Shown piece by piece: positions 1-8,493 of a stretch of DNA of 64,000 nucleotides (position 1 is its first letter; the number at the start of each line of letters is the position of its first letter). The position numbers and the translations under genes were made by a program. The notes under the pieces were generated by a model. That model did not search any database. It was not told the DNA's origin and was given only the letters and a program-made list of their open reading frames with translations. This stretch comes from Idiomarina seosinensis (GTDB lineage: Bacteria > Pseudomonadota > Gammaproteobacteria > Enterobacterales > Alteromonadaceae): assembly GCF_003987275.1 (NCBI RefSeq), contig NZ_PIQF01000005.1:1-64000 (forward strand). The letters run 5' to 3'.

Positions 1-110
1 GCCATAGCGGTATGGCACCACCTGGCTCCATCCCGAACCCAGTAGTGAAACATACCAGCGCCGATGGTAGTGTGGGGTCTCCCCATGTGAGAGTAGGACA
101 CCGCCAGACT
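1..110 (+). rRNA. rrf: 5S ribosomal RNA, 5' end cut off by the window
   Basis: The sequence matches the bacterial 5S rRNA pattern from about base 10 to the 3' end. It contains the CCGATGGTAGTGTGGGG and CCATGTGAGAGTAGG blocks and ends in CGCCAGACT, which would pair with the missing 5' end. About nine 5' bases lie outside the window. It is presumably the last gene of an rrn operon whose 16S and 23S genes lie upstream. A terminator follows about 10 bases later. Confidence 0.95.
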
Positions 111-120
111 TCAAATTAAG

Positions 121-151
121 AAGCCCCAAGCTAACGCTCGGGGCTTTTTTT
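121..151 (+). terminator. Rho-independent terminator of the rRNA operon
   Basis: AAGCCCC-A-AGC, loop TAAC, GCT-C-GGGGCTT forms an 11-pair stem with one mismatch, followed directly by a run of seven T. Its place just after the 5S gene fits the end of an rrn transcript. Confidence 0.9.
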
Positions 152-154
152 ATG

Positions 155-306
155 CCCGTCGGCAAGCCAACGGGTACCCACGATATGAACGATATCCCGG
201 AGCCCGAAAATATCGATTTTTGAACACCGATTGGTGTTAAATGCTCGGATGTCCATGGCTACCGGAAATCCCTTCATATCGTAGGTAGCCTTCGGCTTGC
301 CGAAGG
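155..306. repeat. REPIN/BIME-like inverted pair of REP sequences
   Basis: Two related segments of about 44 bases face each other (about 157-200 and 262-306). The reverse complement of the left one, read from CCGGGATATCGTTCATATCG, aligns with the right one (CCGGAAATCCCTTCATATCG) at roughly four of five positions. Each outer end has its own small hairpin: CCCGTCGG/CCAACGGG with one mismatch on the left, and a perfect CCTTCGGC-TT-GCCGAAGG on the right, preceded by GTAG. The spacer has a third hairpin, AACACC-GATT-GGTGTT (223-238). A GTAG head, a palindrome and an inverted pairing are the layout of REP doublets mobilised by RAYT (TnpA_REP) transposases. The family assignment is inference, and no transposase gene is in the window. 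Confidence 0.6.
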
Positions 307-388
307 GGCGAATGTTCAATGGTGTCCCTGATAGCTAGATCCGTAGGGTCCGTGGTACAATTTTCGTATCATTAGTTTGGATTTTGCT

Positions 389-1390
389 ATGAGCGTCGAT
401 CTACAACCTTTACACACATTCCGATTACCGAGTCGTGGATTACGTCTATTAAAGATACGTAATGCTGAAGACGTGCAACAATTAGCGGATATTGAACGAT
501 ATATTATTCTCGCCGACGGTAGTAACACATTGTTTTTGGAAGACTATGATGGGGTTGTGGTACAGCCGGAATTCTATGGAATTGAGATTAAGGAACAAGA
601 AGCTCATTTTGAGATAACTGTTGGTGCATCTGAAAACTGGCATCAGTTAGTCGTTTTTTGTTTAGACAAAGGCATTTTCGGCCTCGAAAATCTTGCTTTA
701 ATTCCAGGTAGTGTTGGCGCGGCCCCGGTGCAGAATATTGGTGCTTACGGTGTTGAGGTTTGTGATTTTATAGACTCCGTTGAATGCATTGACTTAGACA
801 GTGGAAACCCAATTACCTTAACCAATGAGCAATGCCAATTCTCATACCGCGACAGCTTGTTTAAACGAAACCCCGAACGTTGGTTGATCAGCAAAGTTCA
901 TTTTGTCATCAACAAAGACTGGCAACCTAACCTTAAATATCCTGCGCTTACGGCGCTACCGGACAACGCCACAGCAAAGCGAGTGTTCGAACATGTGGTT
1001 GCGACTCGACAAAGCAAACTTCCGGATCCTATAGACATACCGAATGCAGGAAGTTTTTTTAAAAATCCAGTGGTTAGTGTTGAGAAGTTGGAAGAGTTGC
1101 AATCGATTTGGCCAGATATCGTTTATTTTAAAACGACAGGTGGAATTAAATTAGCCGCTGGTTGGCTTATTGAGCAGCTTGGGTTAAAGGGTTTACAAGT
1201 AGGGGCTGCGTCGGTACACACTCAACAAGCTTTGGTCTTAGTTAATAACGGATCAGCGACAGGTAACGATGTATTAGCGCTCTGCCGACACGTGCAACAA
1301 CAGATACAACAGCAATGTGGTATCGAGCTTGAGCCCGAAGTTAGGTTAATAGGCCACGAGGGTCTAAAACAGGAACTGTATCCAAAGTGA
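389..1390 (+). CDS. murB: UDP-N-acetylmuramate dehydrogenase MurB
   Basis: FAD enzyme that reduces UDP-GlcNAc-enolpyruvate to UDP-MurNAc with NADPH, the second committed step of cytoplasmic peptidoglycan precursor synthesis. The 333-residue product has the FAD phosphate loop DGSNTLFLED (about 43-52), the NLALIPGSVGAAPVQNIGAY block, YRDSLFK (catalytic Arg), NAGSFFKNP (proton-donor Ser) and LEPEVRLIG (catalytic Glu). These mark the type I enzyme of enterics, and the length is normal. The ORF track opens at a TTG four codons upstream. The ATG at 389 is preferred because E. coli MurB starts at the same distance from its LxPxxTF motif. No strong Shine-Dalgarno is visible. The stop overlaps birA by four bases, as in the E. 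coli murB-birA pair. Confidence 0.96.
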   Translation: MSVDLQPLHTFRLPSRGLRLLKIRNAEDVQQLADIERYIILADGSNTLFLEDYDGVVVQPEFYGIEIKEQEAHFEITVGASENWHQLVVFCLDKGIFGLENLALIPGSVGAAPVQNIGAYGVEVCDFIDSVECIDLDSGNPITLTNEQCQFSYRDSLFKRNPERWLISKVHFVINKDWQPNLKYPALTALPDNATAKRVFEHVVATRQSKLPDPIDIPNAGSFFKNPVVSVEKLEELQSIWPDIVYFKTTGGIKLAAGWLIEQLGLKGLQVGAASVHTQQALVLVNNGSATGNDVLALCRHVQQQIQQQCGIELEPEVRLIGHEGLKQELYPK

Positions 1391-2370
1391 CGCGACAAGA
1401 AAATTTTCGAATTAATGATGTACTCGAATTATTGGCCGATGGTGGGTTTCACTCCGGACAAAAGCTGGGTGAGGCACTTGGCGTTAGTCGTGCTGCGGTC
1501 AATCAACACGTACACAAGCTGATTGAGTTGGGCGTGGATATTTACTCGGTACAAGGTAAGGGTTATCGCTTAGCCAAGCCGATAGAGCTATTGCAGCTGC
1601 ACAAAATTGCTTCGGCAGCCAAAGTCGATCCTCAGCGGATCGCAGTGAAGCCAGTTGTCGGCTCTACTAATGATGAGATTAAAAATGACCTGCTGAGTGT
1701 TACCTTGAACCCCGGTTATGGGTTGTTTTCCGAAGCGCAAACGGCAGGACGAGGCAGGCGCGGGAAAAGTTGGCATTCGCCTTTTGGCAGTAATCTTTAT
1801 ATTAGTATCTATTGGCCTCTTAACGAGGGCATAAACCGCGCTATGGGCCTCAGTCTAGCCGTAGGTATTGCGGTCGCGGAAGGTTTGATTGAACTGGGTA
1901 TGGAAGACGTCGGTCTTAAATGGCCAAACGATGTTTATGTTGCGGGCCATAAAATTGCCGGTATTCTGGTGGATATAGAGTCGTGTTACGATGGATCTGC
2001 AAGTTGCGTTATCGGTATAGGTGTAAATGTAAACATGCCAGATAGCGTTGGCCAAAAGATTGATCAATTATGGACAGACGTTGCAAAACAGCTCACCGGG
2101 CAATGGTCGCGTAATGAAATTGCCGGGGTTATCTACCGACATGTGATAGAACAATTAACCTTGTTTTCGGCGGAGGGTCTGGAAACTATGCGTAAGCGCT
2201 GGGCAGAGTTGGATGTTTTTATCAATAGATCAGTAAAGCTGTTAATGGGCGAAAGGATTGTTCAGGGAACCTGTCGGGGCATTGATGAAAATGGTGCGAT
2301 CCTTATTGAAAGCGACAACAATATTGTGCGGTATTTTGGTGGCGAAATATCTCTCAGGGCAGCGACTTAA
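1387..2370 (+). CDS. birA: Bifunctional biotin--protein ligase / biotin operon repressor BirA
   Basis: Makes biotinyl-5'-AMP and attaches biotin to the carrier protein of acetyl-CoA carboxylase; biotinyl-AMP-bound BirA also represses biotin synthesis genes. The N-terminal winged helix (about 1-65, SRAAVNQHVHKLIELG) shows it is the regulatory form. The catalytic domain has the biotinyl-AMP loop GRGRRGKSWHSPFG, LKWPNDVY with the ligase lysine region, and KIAGILVDIE. A small SH3-like C-terminal domain follows. The start is GTG at 1387, inside the GTGA overlap with murB, so translation is probably coupled. The end shares one base with the coaX start (TAATG). No biotin synthesis genes are in this window. 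Confidence 0.96.
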   Translation: MTRQENFRINDVLELLADGGFHSGQKLGEALGVSRAAVNQHVHKLIELGVDIYSVQGKGYRLAKPIELLQLHKIASAAKVDPQRIAVKPVVGSTNDEIKNDLLSVTLNPGYGLFSEAQTAGRGRRGKSWHSPFGSNLYISIYWPLNEGINRAMGLSLAVGIAVAEGLIELGMEDVGLKWPNDVYVAGHKIAGILVDIESCYDGSASCVIGIGVNVNMPDSVGQKIDQLWTDVAKQLTGQWSRNEIAGVIYRHVIEQLTLFSAEGLETMRKRWAELDVFINRSVKLLMGERIVQGTCRGIDENGAILIESDNNIVRYFGGEISLRAAT

Positions 2371-3140
2371 TGCTATTAATTGACAACGGTAACACGCGTA
2401 CAAAATTCGCTGTCTATAGCGACGGAAAACTGTGCTTTGAGGATAAAATCGTGAACTCAGAGTTGAGTTCAGCTATGACTCCTGCCTGGCTAAGAAAAAT
2501 AGCGGATGTTCGTGGGGCTAGAGAGCGTTGTTTCGGATGCAGCGTCGGCGAAAAGCAGTCCGCGTTATTTATCGAACAGCGGCTACAAAACTATGTAGGG
2601 CCAATCACCTGGTTACACACCGAGCGCCATTTTGGCGGTATACAAAATGCTTATGGTGACGACTATTATCGACTGGGAGCTGATCGATGGTTTGCGTTAG
2701 TTGGTTATCGTAACCTGGCCCGCGATAATGCGGTAATTATAGATGCAGGTACCGCATTGACCATTGACTGGCTTGAGGCCAGCGGAAATCACCTTGGCGG
2801 GTGGATTGTTCCGGGTAGACGTTTAATGCAGGAATCTATGCATAATGGCACCGCGAACCTTAACGAACAACTTACCGAAGAATGCTATCGACAGCCTGCA
2901 ACCTCTACTCAACAGGCGATGAGTTACGGTGCCCATTACGCCTTGGTCGGCGCTATTGCACAAGCGTTGAGCGCATCAGCAGAACTGTTTGCTAATAAAC
3001 CCTACTCAGTAGTGGTTACCGGTGGCGATGGGGAACGCTTAGTAAAGTCATTACAGACAGTGCAATCAATTAATTATTGCCGTATTGATGACTTAGTATT
3101 TAAGGGTTTGGCTGTCGCTGCCGATAACCTTGATAACTAG
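2370..3140 (+). CDS. coaX: Type III pantothenate kinase CoaX
   Basis: Phosphorylates pantothenate with ATP, the first step of coenzyme A synthesis. It belongs to the ASKHA fold: phosphate-1 motif LLIDNGNTRTKFA at the N-terminus, the LGADRWFALVGY block near residue 105, phosphate-2 motif VIIDAGTALTIDW (about 126-138), GGWIVPGRRLM, and the C-terminal adenosine motif VVVTGGDGE. Length 256 is typical. Type III enzymes are not inhibited by CoA, unlike E. coli CoaA. Whether the genome also has coaA cannot be seen. birA-coaX adjacency is common in Gammaproteobacteria. The ATG overlaps the birA stop by one base. Confidence 0.95.
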   Translation: MLLIDNGNTRTKFAVYSDGKLCFEDKIVNSELSSAMTPAWLRKIADVRGARERCFGCSVGEKQSALFIEQRLQNYVGPITWLHTERHFGGIQNAYGDDYYRLGADRWFALVGYRNLARDNAVIIDAGTALTIDWLEASGNHLGGWIVPGRRLMQESMHNGTANLNEQLTEECYRQPATSTQQAMSYGAHYALVGAIAQALSASAELFANKPYSVVVTGGDGERLVKSLQTVQSINYCRIDDLVFKGLAVAADNLDN

Positions 3141-3159
3141 GTTAAGCAGGAACTAGACA

Positions 3160-3798
3160 ATGACATTGGCGCGTACCTCAATTTTGGCAGGCAGCTTGGT
3201 TTTGGCAGGCTGGCATCAATCAGCACTGGCACAGGAAGAAGAGTTGGAAGCCGTGCAGTTATATAGTGATGAACGCTTGGTTGAAATGTTTGAGGCTAAT
3301 ACTCACCTGCGCCAAGTAGAGGACGTTGATCGTTGCCAGCTGGTTATGGATATAGAGGCTCAAGCGGAGCTGGAACGTCGTCCAACCTACCAGTTTTTAT
3401 ATGGCGATATGCTGGCTCAGGGAGTCTGCTACGAACAAGACGTTGAACTTGGCCTGCACTATATGAAAATAGCCGCTGATCAAGGGCTTGTTCAGGCGTT
3501 AGAGCAACTTGGACGATACTACCATGAAGGTAAGTTAGTTCAGCCTGACACTGAGCGTGCGATTCTTTATCTGCGTGAAGCTGCGTCACTTGGCAATCTT
3601 ACAGCGCAGAAACGCTTTGCTGATATTATGTTAGCCGGAAATGGCAGTCCGTATGACTTTACGCACGCCTATCACTGGCTGCACAATTCGGTAACCGGTG
3701 ACGACCAGGAGCATGCCGCAATTGAGCAGCGGCTTGATGCGTTGGCGAAGCTGATGCCCGAGTCGGCGATAGAAAAAGCCCGGCAACCTGTTTTATAA
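3160..3798 (+). CDS. motX: Sodium-type polar flagellar stator protein MotX
   Basis: Periplasmic T-ring protein which, with MotY, holds PomA/PomB stators around the sodium-driven flagellar motor. The product has a signal peptide (about 1-24, ending ALA-QEEE) and Sel1/TPR-like repeats from about residue 80. It carries MotX-like segments, including CQLVMDIEAQAE, YQFLYGDMLAQGVC and LEQLGRYYHEGKLVQ, close to Vibrio MotX in content and length (212 residues). Two cysteines in the mature part (CQLV and GVCYEQ) could form a disulfide. AGGA lies 8 bases before the ATG. It follows coaX by 19 bases and may share its transcript. No other flagellar gene is nearby, which is usual for motX. Confidence 0.88.
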   Translation: MTLARTSILAGSLVLAGWHQSALAQEEELEAVQLYSDERLVEMFEANTHLRQVEDVDRCQLVMDIEAQAELERRPTYQFLYGDMLAQGVCYEQDVELGLHYMKIAADQGLVQALEQLGRYYHEGKLVQPDTERAILYLREAASLGNLTAQKRFADIMLAGNGSPYDFTHAYHWLHNSVTGDDQEHAAIEQRLDALAKLMPESAIEKARQPVL

Positions 3799-3805
3799 CC
3801 GGGCT
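3777..3805. terminator. Possible terminator hairpin between convergent motX and nspC
   Basis: AGCCCGG (3777-3783) pairs perfectly with CCGGGCT (3799-3805) around a 15-base loop that contains the motX stop codon. There is only a T-rich stretch after it (GTCGTTATTTATTG), no clean U-run, so its strength is uncertain. Confidence 0.4.
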
Positions 3806-3828
3806 AGTCGTTATTTATTGCGGCAACT

Positions 3829-4962
3829 TTAGGATAGACGGTTTCGAAAGTCCTGGTAAGTAAATTGGCGAACACAGTCGAACTCGCCAGTTTCTCGTAG
3901 AATCCCAATAGCGGGATGTTGTACACCATTAAAGAAACTGGTCTTAACCATGGTGTAATGCATCATATCTTCAAATACTAAACGGTCACCAACCGCCAAT
4001 GGCTGGTCAAAGCTGTAGGTGCCAATGACGTCACCTGCCAGGCAGCTATTACCGCCCAAACGGTACACAAATGGTTTGTCATTGGGGAGGCCTGCCCCTG
4101 TGATCTCCGGACGATATGGCATTTCCAGAACATCTGGCATGTGGGCTGTGGCAGAAATATCAAGTAACGCAATCTTTCCGTCATTTTCCACCACATCAAC
4201 AACTTCGCAAATTAATGGCCCAGTTCGCCAGGCGACCGCGGATCCAGGCTCGAGAATAATCTTAAGGTCATACCGATCGGCTAGTGAACGGAGCAGTTCT
4301 ATTAGGTGCTCAACATCATATCCTTCGCGCGTCATTAGGTGACCACCACCTAAATTAAGCCATTTCACCTGCTTGAGGTAGTTGCCAAAACGTTTCTCGA
4401 CCGCAGCCAGGGTACGCTCTAAAGCATAGGAATCACATTCGCAGAGATTGTGTACATGTAAACCTTCCACACCGGTTAAATCAACTCCCTCGAGGCTGGA
4501 TGCCCTTACGCCAAGGCGTGAGCCCGGAGCACTTGGGTCATAAAGCTCTGTATCGGCCTCTTGATGTTCTGGGTTGATTCGTAAACCGACAGATACCCCA
4601 GCAGCCTGGGCCTGTTCGCGATAGCGTTGCCACTGGCTTAAGCTATTAAATGAAATATGGTTAACGAGAGGTATTAGCTCATCAATATCCTGTTGCTTAT
4701 AGGCCGGAGCATACGCATGCACCTCGCGGGCAAATTCTTTTGCAGCGAGTTCTGCTTCCCATACAGAGCTAGCAGTACAGCCTTTAAGGTATTCGCGGAT
4801 GATCGGAAAAGCCGACCACATCGAAAAGCCTTTAAGCGCCAAAATAATATCGGCGCCGCTTTGTTGTTGTACTCGCTCCATTAACTGCAAGTTTTTCCGC
4901 AGTAAGCCCTCATCTAAAACGTAACAAGGCGAAGGAATAGAGGATGAGCTGTAGTTAGCCAT
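3829..4962 (-). CDS. nspC: Carboxynorspermidine / carboxyspermidine decarboxylase
   Basis: PLP enzyme of the alanine-racemase-fold (fold III) decarboxylases. It removes CO2 from carboxynorspermidine or carboxyspermidine to yield norspermidine or spermidine. Visible marks are PCYVLDEGLLRKN at the N-terminus, the PLP lysine segment ILALKGFSMWSAFP (about 41-54), LHVHNLCECDSYALE, the glycine-rich phosphate site WLNLGGGHLMT, EPGSAVAW, and near the C-terminus LGGNSCLAGDVIGTYSF with the catalytic cysteine. The length of 377 fits the family. It starts two bases after the dehydrogenase gene, so the two form one operon for the last two steps of the aspartate-semialdehyde route to spermidine-type polyamines. 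Confidence 0.93.
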   Translation of the reverse strand: MANYSSSSIPSPCYVLDEGLLRKNLQLMERVQQQSGADIILALKGFSMWSAFPIIREYLKGCTASSVWEAELAAKEFAREVHAYAPAYKQQDIDELIPLVNHISFNSLSQWQRYREQAQAAGVSVGLRINPEHQEADTELYDPSAPGSRLGVRASSLEGVDLTGVEGLHVHNLCECDSYALERTLAAVEKRFGNYLKQVKWLNLGGGHLMTREGYDVEHLIELLRSLADRYDLKIILEPGSAVAWRTGPLICEVVDVVENDGKIALLDISATAHMPDVLEMPYRPEITGAGLPNDKPFVYRLGGNSCLAGDVIGTYSFDQPLAVGDRLVFEDMMHYTMVKTSFFNGVQHPAIGILRETGEFDCVRQFTYQDFRNRLS

Positions 4963-4964
4963 AA

Positions 4965-6164
4965 TTATTTACCAAACGGTTGGTCACATTCCATGACCTG
5001 CCAGGGTAGTCCATATTGGTTTAACCGTTTCATAAACTCGTCAGGATCGAACTGTTCCATGTTCCATACGCCTGGCTGCATCCACTCTCCCTGCAACATC
5101 ATAGAAGCTGCAATCATGGCCGGAACACCCGTGGTGTAAGATACTGCCTGAGCGCCCACCTCTTTGTTGGTTTCTGCGTGGTCACAGTTGTTGTAAACGA
5201 AAATAGTTTTCTGTTGACCGTCTTTAACGCCAGTGACGTAGCTACCGATACAGGTTTTACCGGTATATCCCTCAGCTAGTGAACCGGGGTTTGGTAACAC
5301 GGCTTTTAAAAACTCGAGAGGAACAATTTCCTGGCCCTGAAATTTAACCGGTTGAATAGACGTCATGCCGACGTTCTCCAACACTCTCAGGTGAGTAAGG
5401 TATTCATCACCAAAGGTCATCCAAAAGCGCGCACGCTTAAGCGTTGGAAAGTGTTTAACCAAAGATTCAAGTTCTTCGTGGAAGAGTAGATAAGATGGGC
5501 GAACACCTACGTTCGGGTAGTCTAAATCTTTGCGAACACTGATTGGATCGGTTTCGTGCCATTCACCGTTTTCCCAGAATTTACCGCGTTGGGTAATCTC
5601 GCGGATATTAATTTCTGGGTTAAAGTTGGTGGCAAATGCCTGACCGTGATCGCCACCGTTACAATCGACGATATCGAGATAGTGAATTTCGTCAAAATAG
5701 TGCTTAGCGGCATAAGCTGTGAACACGTTGGTGACACCCGGGTCAAAACCGGCTCCCAGCAGTGCCATTAAACCTTGCTCTTTAAAGCGTTCTTGGTAGG
5801 CCCACTGCCAGGAGTACTCAAATTTAGCTTCATCTTTCGGTTCATAGTTGGCGGTATCCAGATAATGTACGCCAGTCTCCAGGCAGGCATCCATAATTGG
5901 TAGATCCTGATAGGGCAAAGCGACATTAATAACCAACGATGGTTTTACTTTGCGGATTAAGTCGGCAACTTTTGCTGCATCGTCCGCATCAACCTGATAA
6001 ACACCAACCACCCGATCTTTACCGGCGGTTTCCTGCAGTGCTTCACACTTTGAAAGTGTACGGCTTGCTAAGTGAATTTCGGAAAAAACTTCGGGTAACT
6101 TAGCACATTTTTGAACGACTACACCGGCGACGCCACCAGCGCCAATAACTAAAACTTTTGACAT
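4965..6164 (-). CDS. Carboxynorspermidine/carboxyspermidine dehydrogenase, saccharopine dehydrogenase family
   Basis: Reductively condenses aspartate semialdehyde with a diamine (1,3-diaminopropane or putrescine) to give the carboxylated triamine used by NspC. The product has an N-terminal Rossmann fold, VLVIGAGGVAGVVVQKCA, the SRTLSKCEAL segment, and a long saccharopine-dehydrogenase-like C-terminal domain with GAGFDPGVTNVFTAYA. Length 399 matches this family and is shorter than fungal saccharopine reductases. Pairing with nspC makes this role much likelier than lysine metabolism. An AAAGG lies about 8 bases before the ATG. The Vibrio diaminobutyrate aminotransferase/decarboxylase fusion gene is absent here, so putrescine may be the diamine and spermidine the product. 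Confidence 0.9.
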   Translation of the reverse strand: MSKVLVIGAGGVAGVVVQKCAKLPEVFSEIHLASRTLSKCEALQETAGKDRVVGVYQVDADDAAKVADLIRKVKPSLVINVALPYQDLPIMDACLETGVHYLDTANYEPKDEAKFEYSWQWAYQERFKEQGLMALLGAGFDPGVTNVFTAYAAKHYFDEIHYLDIVDCNGGDHGQAFATNFNPEINIREITQRGKFWENGEWHETDPISVRKDLDYPNVGVRPSYLLFHEELESLVKHFPTLKRARFWMTFGDEYLTHLRVLENVGMTSIQPVKFQGQEIVPLEFLKAVLPNPGSLAEGYTGKTCIGSYVTGVKDGQQKTIFVYNNCDHAETNKEVGAQAVSYTTGVPAMIAASMMLQGEWMQPGVWNMEQFDPDEFMKRLNQYGLPWQVMECDQPFGK

Positions 6165-6249
6165 AAAACCAACCTTTTAGGCGATTGAAATTGAACGTAT
6201 TAATGTGGCGAAAGATAGCACATTTTTGCGAAACCATCATTGCCAACCT

Positions 6250-8406
6250 TTATTCGGCCGGCAATTTTTTTAACCAGTCGACGCCAAGCTGGTTAAGTGC
6301 AAAGCTCCATTGTTTGCTGGTTTGCTCAATTTCCATCCAGGTAGGGTTTTTAGTTCCGTGCCCTGCATCTTTGGCAATATCTAAGATGATTGGCTGCGGG
6401 CAGCCTTGAGCGTACTGTAACTGAGCCGCAAATTTATAGCTGTGCCAGGGTGCTACTCGCTGGTCTTGCAGGCCGGTACTGATCAAGGTAGCGGGATAAC
6501 ACTGACCGTATGTCACGTTGTGTAAGGGGGAGTATGCGTAGAGAGTTCTGAAGTCATTGTCATTACTACTAATACCAAATTCATTTTGCCACCCCAGCGC
6601 GTTCGAATTGGCCGTGTGATAGCGCAGCATGTCGTATAGACCGACTTCCGGCAGCGCCGCCGCAAACAATCCTGGATAACGGGTCATGGCTGCAGCCACA
6701 ATCAGGCCGCCATGGCCACGCCCGTGAATGGCCAGCTTGTCGCTAGCGGTATAATCGTTGTCTATTAACCAACGGGCAGCGGCGACAAAATCTTCGACAG
6801 CGACAGTTTTACGATGCTTAACAGCTGCCTGATGCCAGCCGCTACCGAACTCGCCGCCTCCCCTGATATTAGGGATCGCGAGTACGCCCCCCAGTTCCAG
6901 CCAAGCCATAAATTCTGCGTGATAGGCTGGTGTTAAAGATTGGCCAAAACCACCGTACCCGTGCAATAAAGTCGGATTTTTTCCATTTAGCAGAGTGTCT
7001 TTGGCAGACACCAGAAACATTGGAATGCGAGTACCGTCGTTAGCGCGATAAACCACTTGTTGAGTCTGGTAACGCTCCGGATCTACTGGTAATGGTTCGT
7101 CGCGCCACAAGCTGGTGTGTTGGTCGGCAACGTGATAGCGATAAATTTTCCCCGGTTGGGTAAAGCTGGAAAATTTAAAGAAGGTTTGTTTAGCACTGGT
7201 ATCGCCGTTAAATCCTGAAATGGTTCCTAGCCCGGGTAACGCTAGTTCGCGTAAAAACTTGCCTGATAAATCAAAAGTAATAAGGCGTGAATGGGCGTCA
7301 TCTAAATAGTGGGCGAAAATTTGCTGGCCAATAATTGAAGCTGATTGCAGCTTGTAATCTTGCGCGGCAACGACTTGCTCACTGGCTTGCCAGTTATCTG
7401 CTGAAACTCGAATGATTTGACCCAGACCGCCATCGGCTACGCTGTGAAAATATAAATGTCCGTCATAGCTAGCGAGATATTGATGATTGCCGACTTGCTG
7501 CTCTAAAATCAACTGAAAAGGACGCTTGGTTTTATTTAATGGTCGAATATAAAACGCGTTGCGGGTAGGACCTTGTTGAACCCTCAACATTAGGTATTTA
7601 CCGTCGGAGCTGACTTCGGGATAAGGGTTTTCTCCCGGGTGTTCGGTAATTTCTGTTACCTGAATATCACTGTGCTGGTCACTGTTTAATGAATGATAAT
7701 AGACTTCGACGGATTCTTGATCGTCGTAACCATTATCAGTTTTCGGATAGCGGCTATAATAAAACCCTTTACTATCAGGGTACCAACTGATGTTGGTAAA
7801 TTTGGTGCCGGTTATTGCTTCATCCAATAATTGCTGCCGGTTTAGATCTTTAATTCGCCAAGTTTTCCAGTCCGTTCCATTGGACGATAACGCATACGCC
7901 AAATACCTACCGTTGGGTGATACACTAAAGTCAACCATCGCTGTAAGCCCTGTCGGATCGATTGCATTTGGATCTACCGCGATTTTAGGTGCTGCGTTGA
8001 GGTCTTCCTGTAGATACAAAATAGGCTGGTTTTGCAGCCCATTATTGCGTAAATAAAAGATTTTTCCGCCACGCTCAATCGGTGCCGTTGTTTGTTCCAC
8101 ATTCCACAGCTCGGCCAGACGCTCCTTGATAAATCGGTTGGCTGAAAGTTGTTGCAGGTAGTTGTCGGCAAACTTAGTCTGCGCAGAAGTCCACTGACTG
8201 ACACTAGCCTTGTGACCCGCCTCTAGCCAGCGATACGGTTCTTCAACCGCGATACCGTGATAGTTTTGGCTGTGCTGCTGGCGTTCCGTCTGCGGATACG
8301 CATAGCCCTGGTCGAGTTTGGGTTCAGCCTCTGGTGGGGACTGGGTGGAACAGGCGGTTAACAATAAACTAAAGGTTAAAGCGACACGGCGGTTAAGCTG
8401 TTTCAT
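6250..8406 (-). CDS. Prolyl oligopeptidase-like (S9) lipoprotein lacking the catalytic serine
   Basis: A 718-residue S9A-family protein with a lipoprotein signal (LLLTAC, Cys about 19), an N-terminal segment, a seven-bladed propeller (roughly 90-450) and a C-terminal alpha/beta-hydrolase domain (GYGGFGQSLTP, then IRGGGEFGSGWH). The nucleophile motif, GGSNGG in active enzymes, reads GRGHGG here (LAIHGRGHGGLIVAAAM), so position 564 is Gly (codon GGC, 6717-6715) instead of Ser. The partner Asp (QDQRVAPWHS, about 648) and His (DAGHG, about 683) are kept. By family rules it should not cleave peptides by the normal mechanism. It may be a peptide-binding pseudoenzyme or act otherwise. It stands alone, 85 bases upstream of the polyamine operon on the same strand. 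Confidence 0.9.
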   Translation of the reverse strand: MKQLNRRVALTFSLLLTACSTQSPPEAEPKLDQGYAYPQTERQQHSQNYHGIAVEEPYRWLEAGHKASVSQWTSAQTKFADNYLQQLSANRFIKERLAELWNVEQTTAPIERGGKIFYLRNNGLQNQPILYLQEDLNAAPKIAVDPNAIDPTGLTAMVDFSVSPNGRYLAYALSSNGTDWKTWRIKDLNRQQLLDEAITGTKFTNISWYPDSKGFYYSRYPKTDNGYDDQESVEVYYHSLNSDQHSDIQVTEITEHPGENPYPEVSSDGKYLMLRVQQGPTRNAFYIRPLNKTKRPFQLILEQQVGNHQYLASYDGHLYFHSVADGGLGQIIRVSADNWQASEQVVAAQDYKLQSASIIGQQIFAHYLDDAHSRLITFDLSGKFLRELALPGLGTISGFNGDTSAKQTFFKFSSFTQPGKIYRYHVADQHTSLWRDEPLPVDPERYQTQQVVYRANDGTRIPMFLVSAKDTLLNGKNPTLLHGYGGFGQSLTPAYHAEFMAWLELGGVLAIPNIRGGGEFGSGWHQAAVKHRKTVAVEDFVAAARWLIDNDYTASDKLAIHGRGHGGLIVAAAMTRYPGLFAAALPEVGLYDMLRYHTANSNALGWQNEFGISSNDNDFRTLYAYSPLHNVTYGQCYPATLISTGLQDQRVAPWHSYKFAAQLQYAQGCPQPIILDIAKDAGHGTKNPTWMEIEQTSKQWSFALNQLGVDWLKKLPAE

Positions 8407-8493
8407 GATACTGAAGCCTGATTAAGTAATGGAATGAAGTTAGCATAATTGCTCACCTGGTCTGAATGCTCTTTACCCTTTGTTAACGTTATT

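Noticed and set aside
131-319. Minus-strand ORF of 62 codons across the 5S terminator and REPIN-like repeat
   Set aside because: It is explained by the repeat itself; no ribosome site and no protein-like composition.
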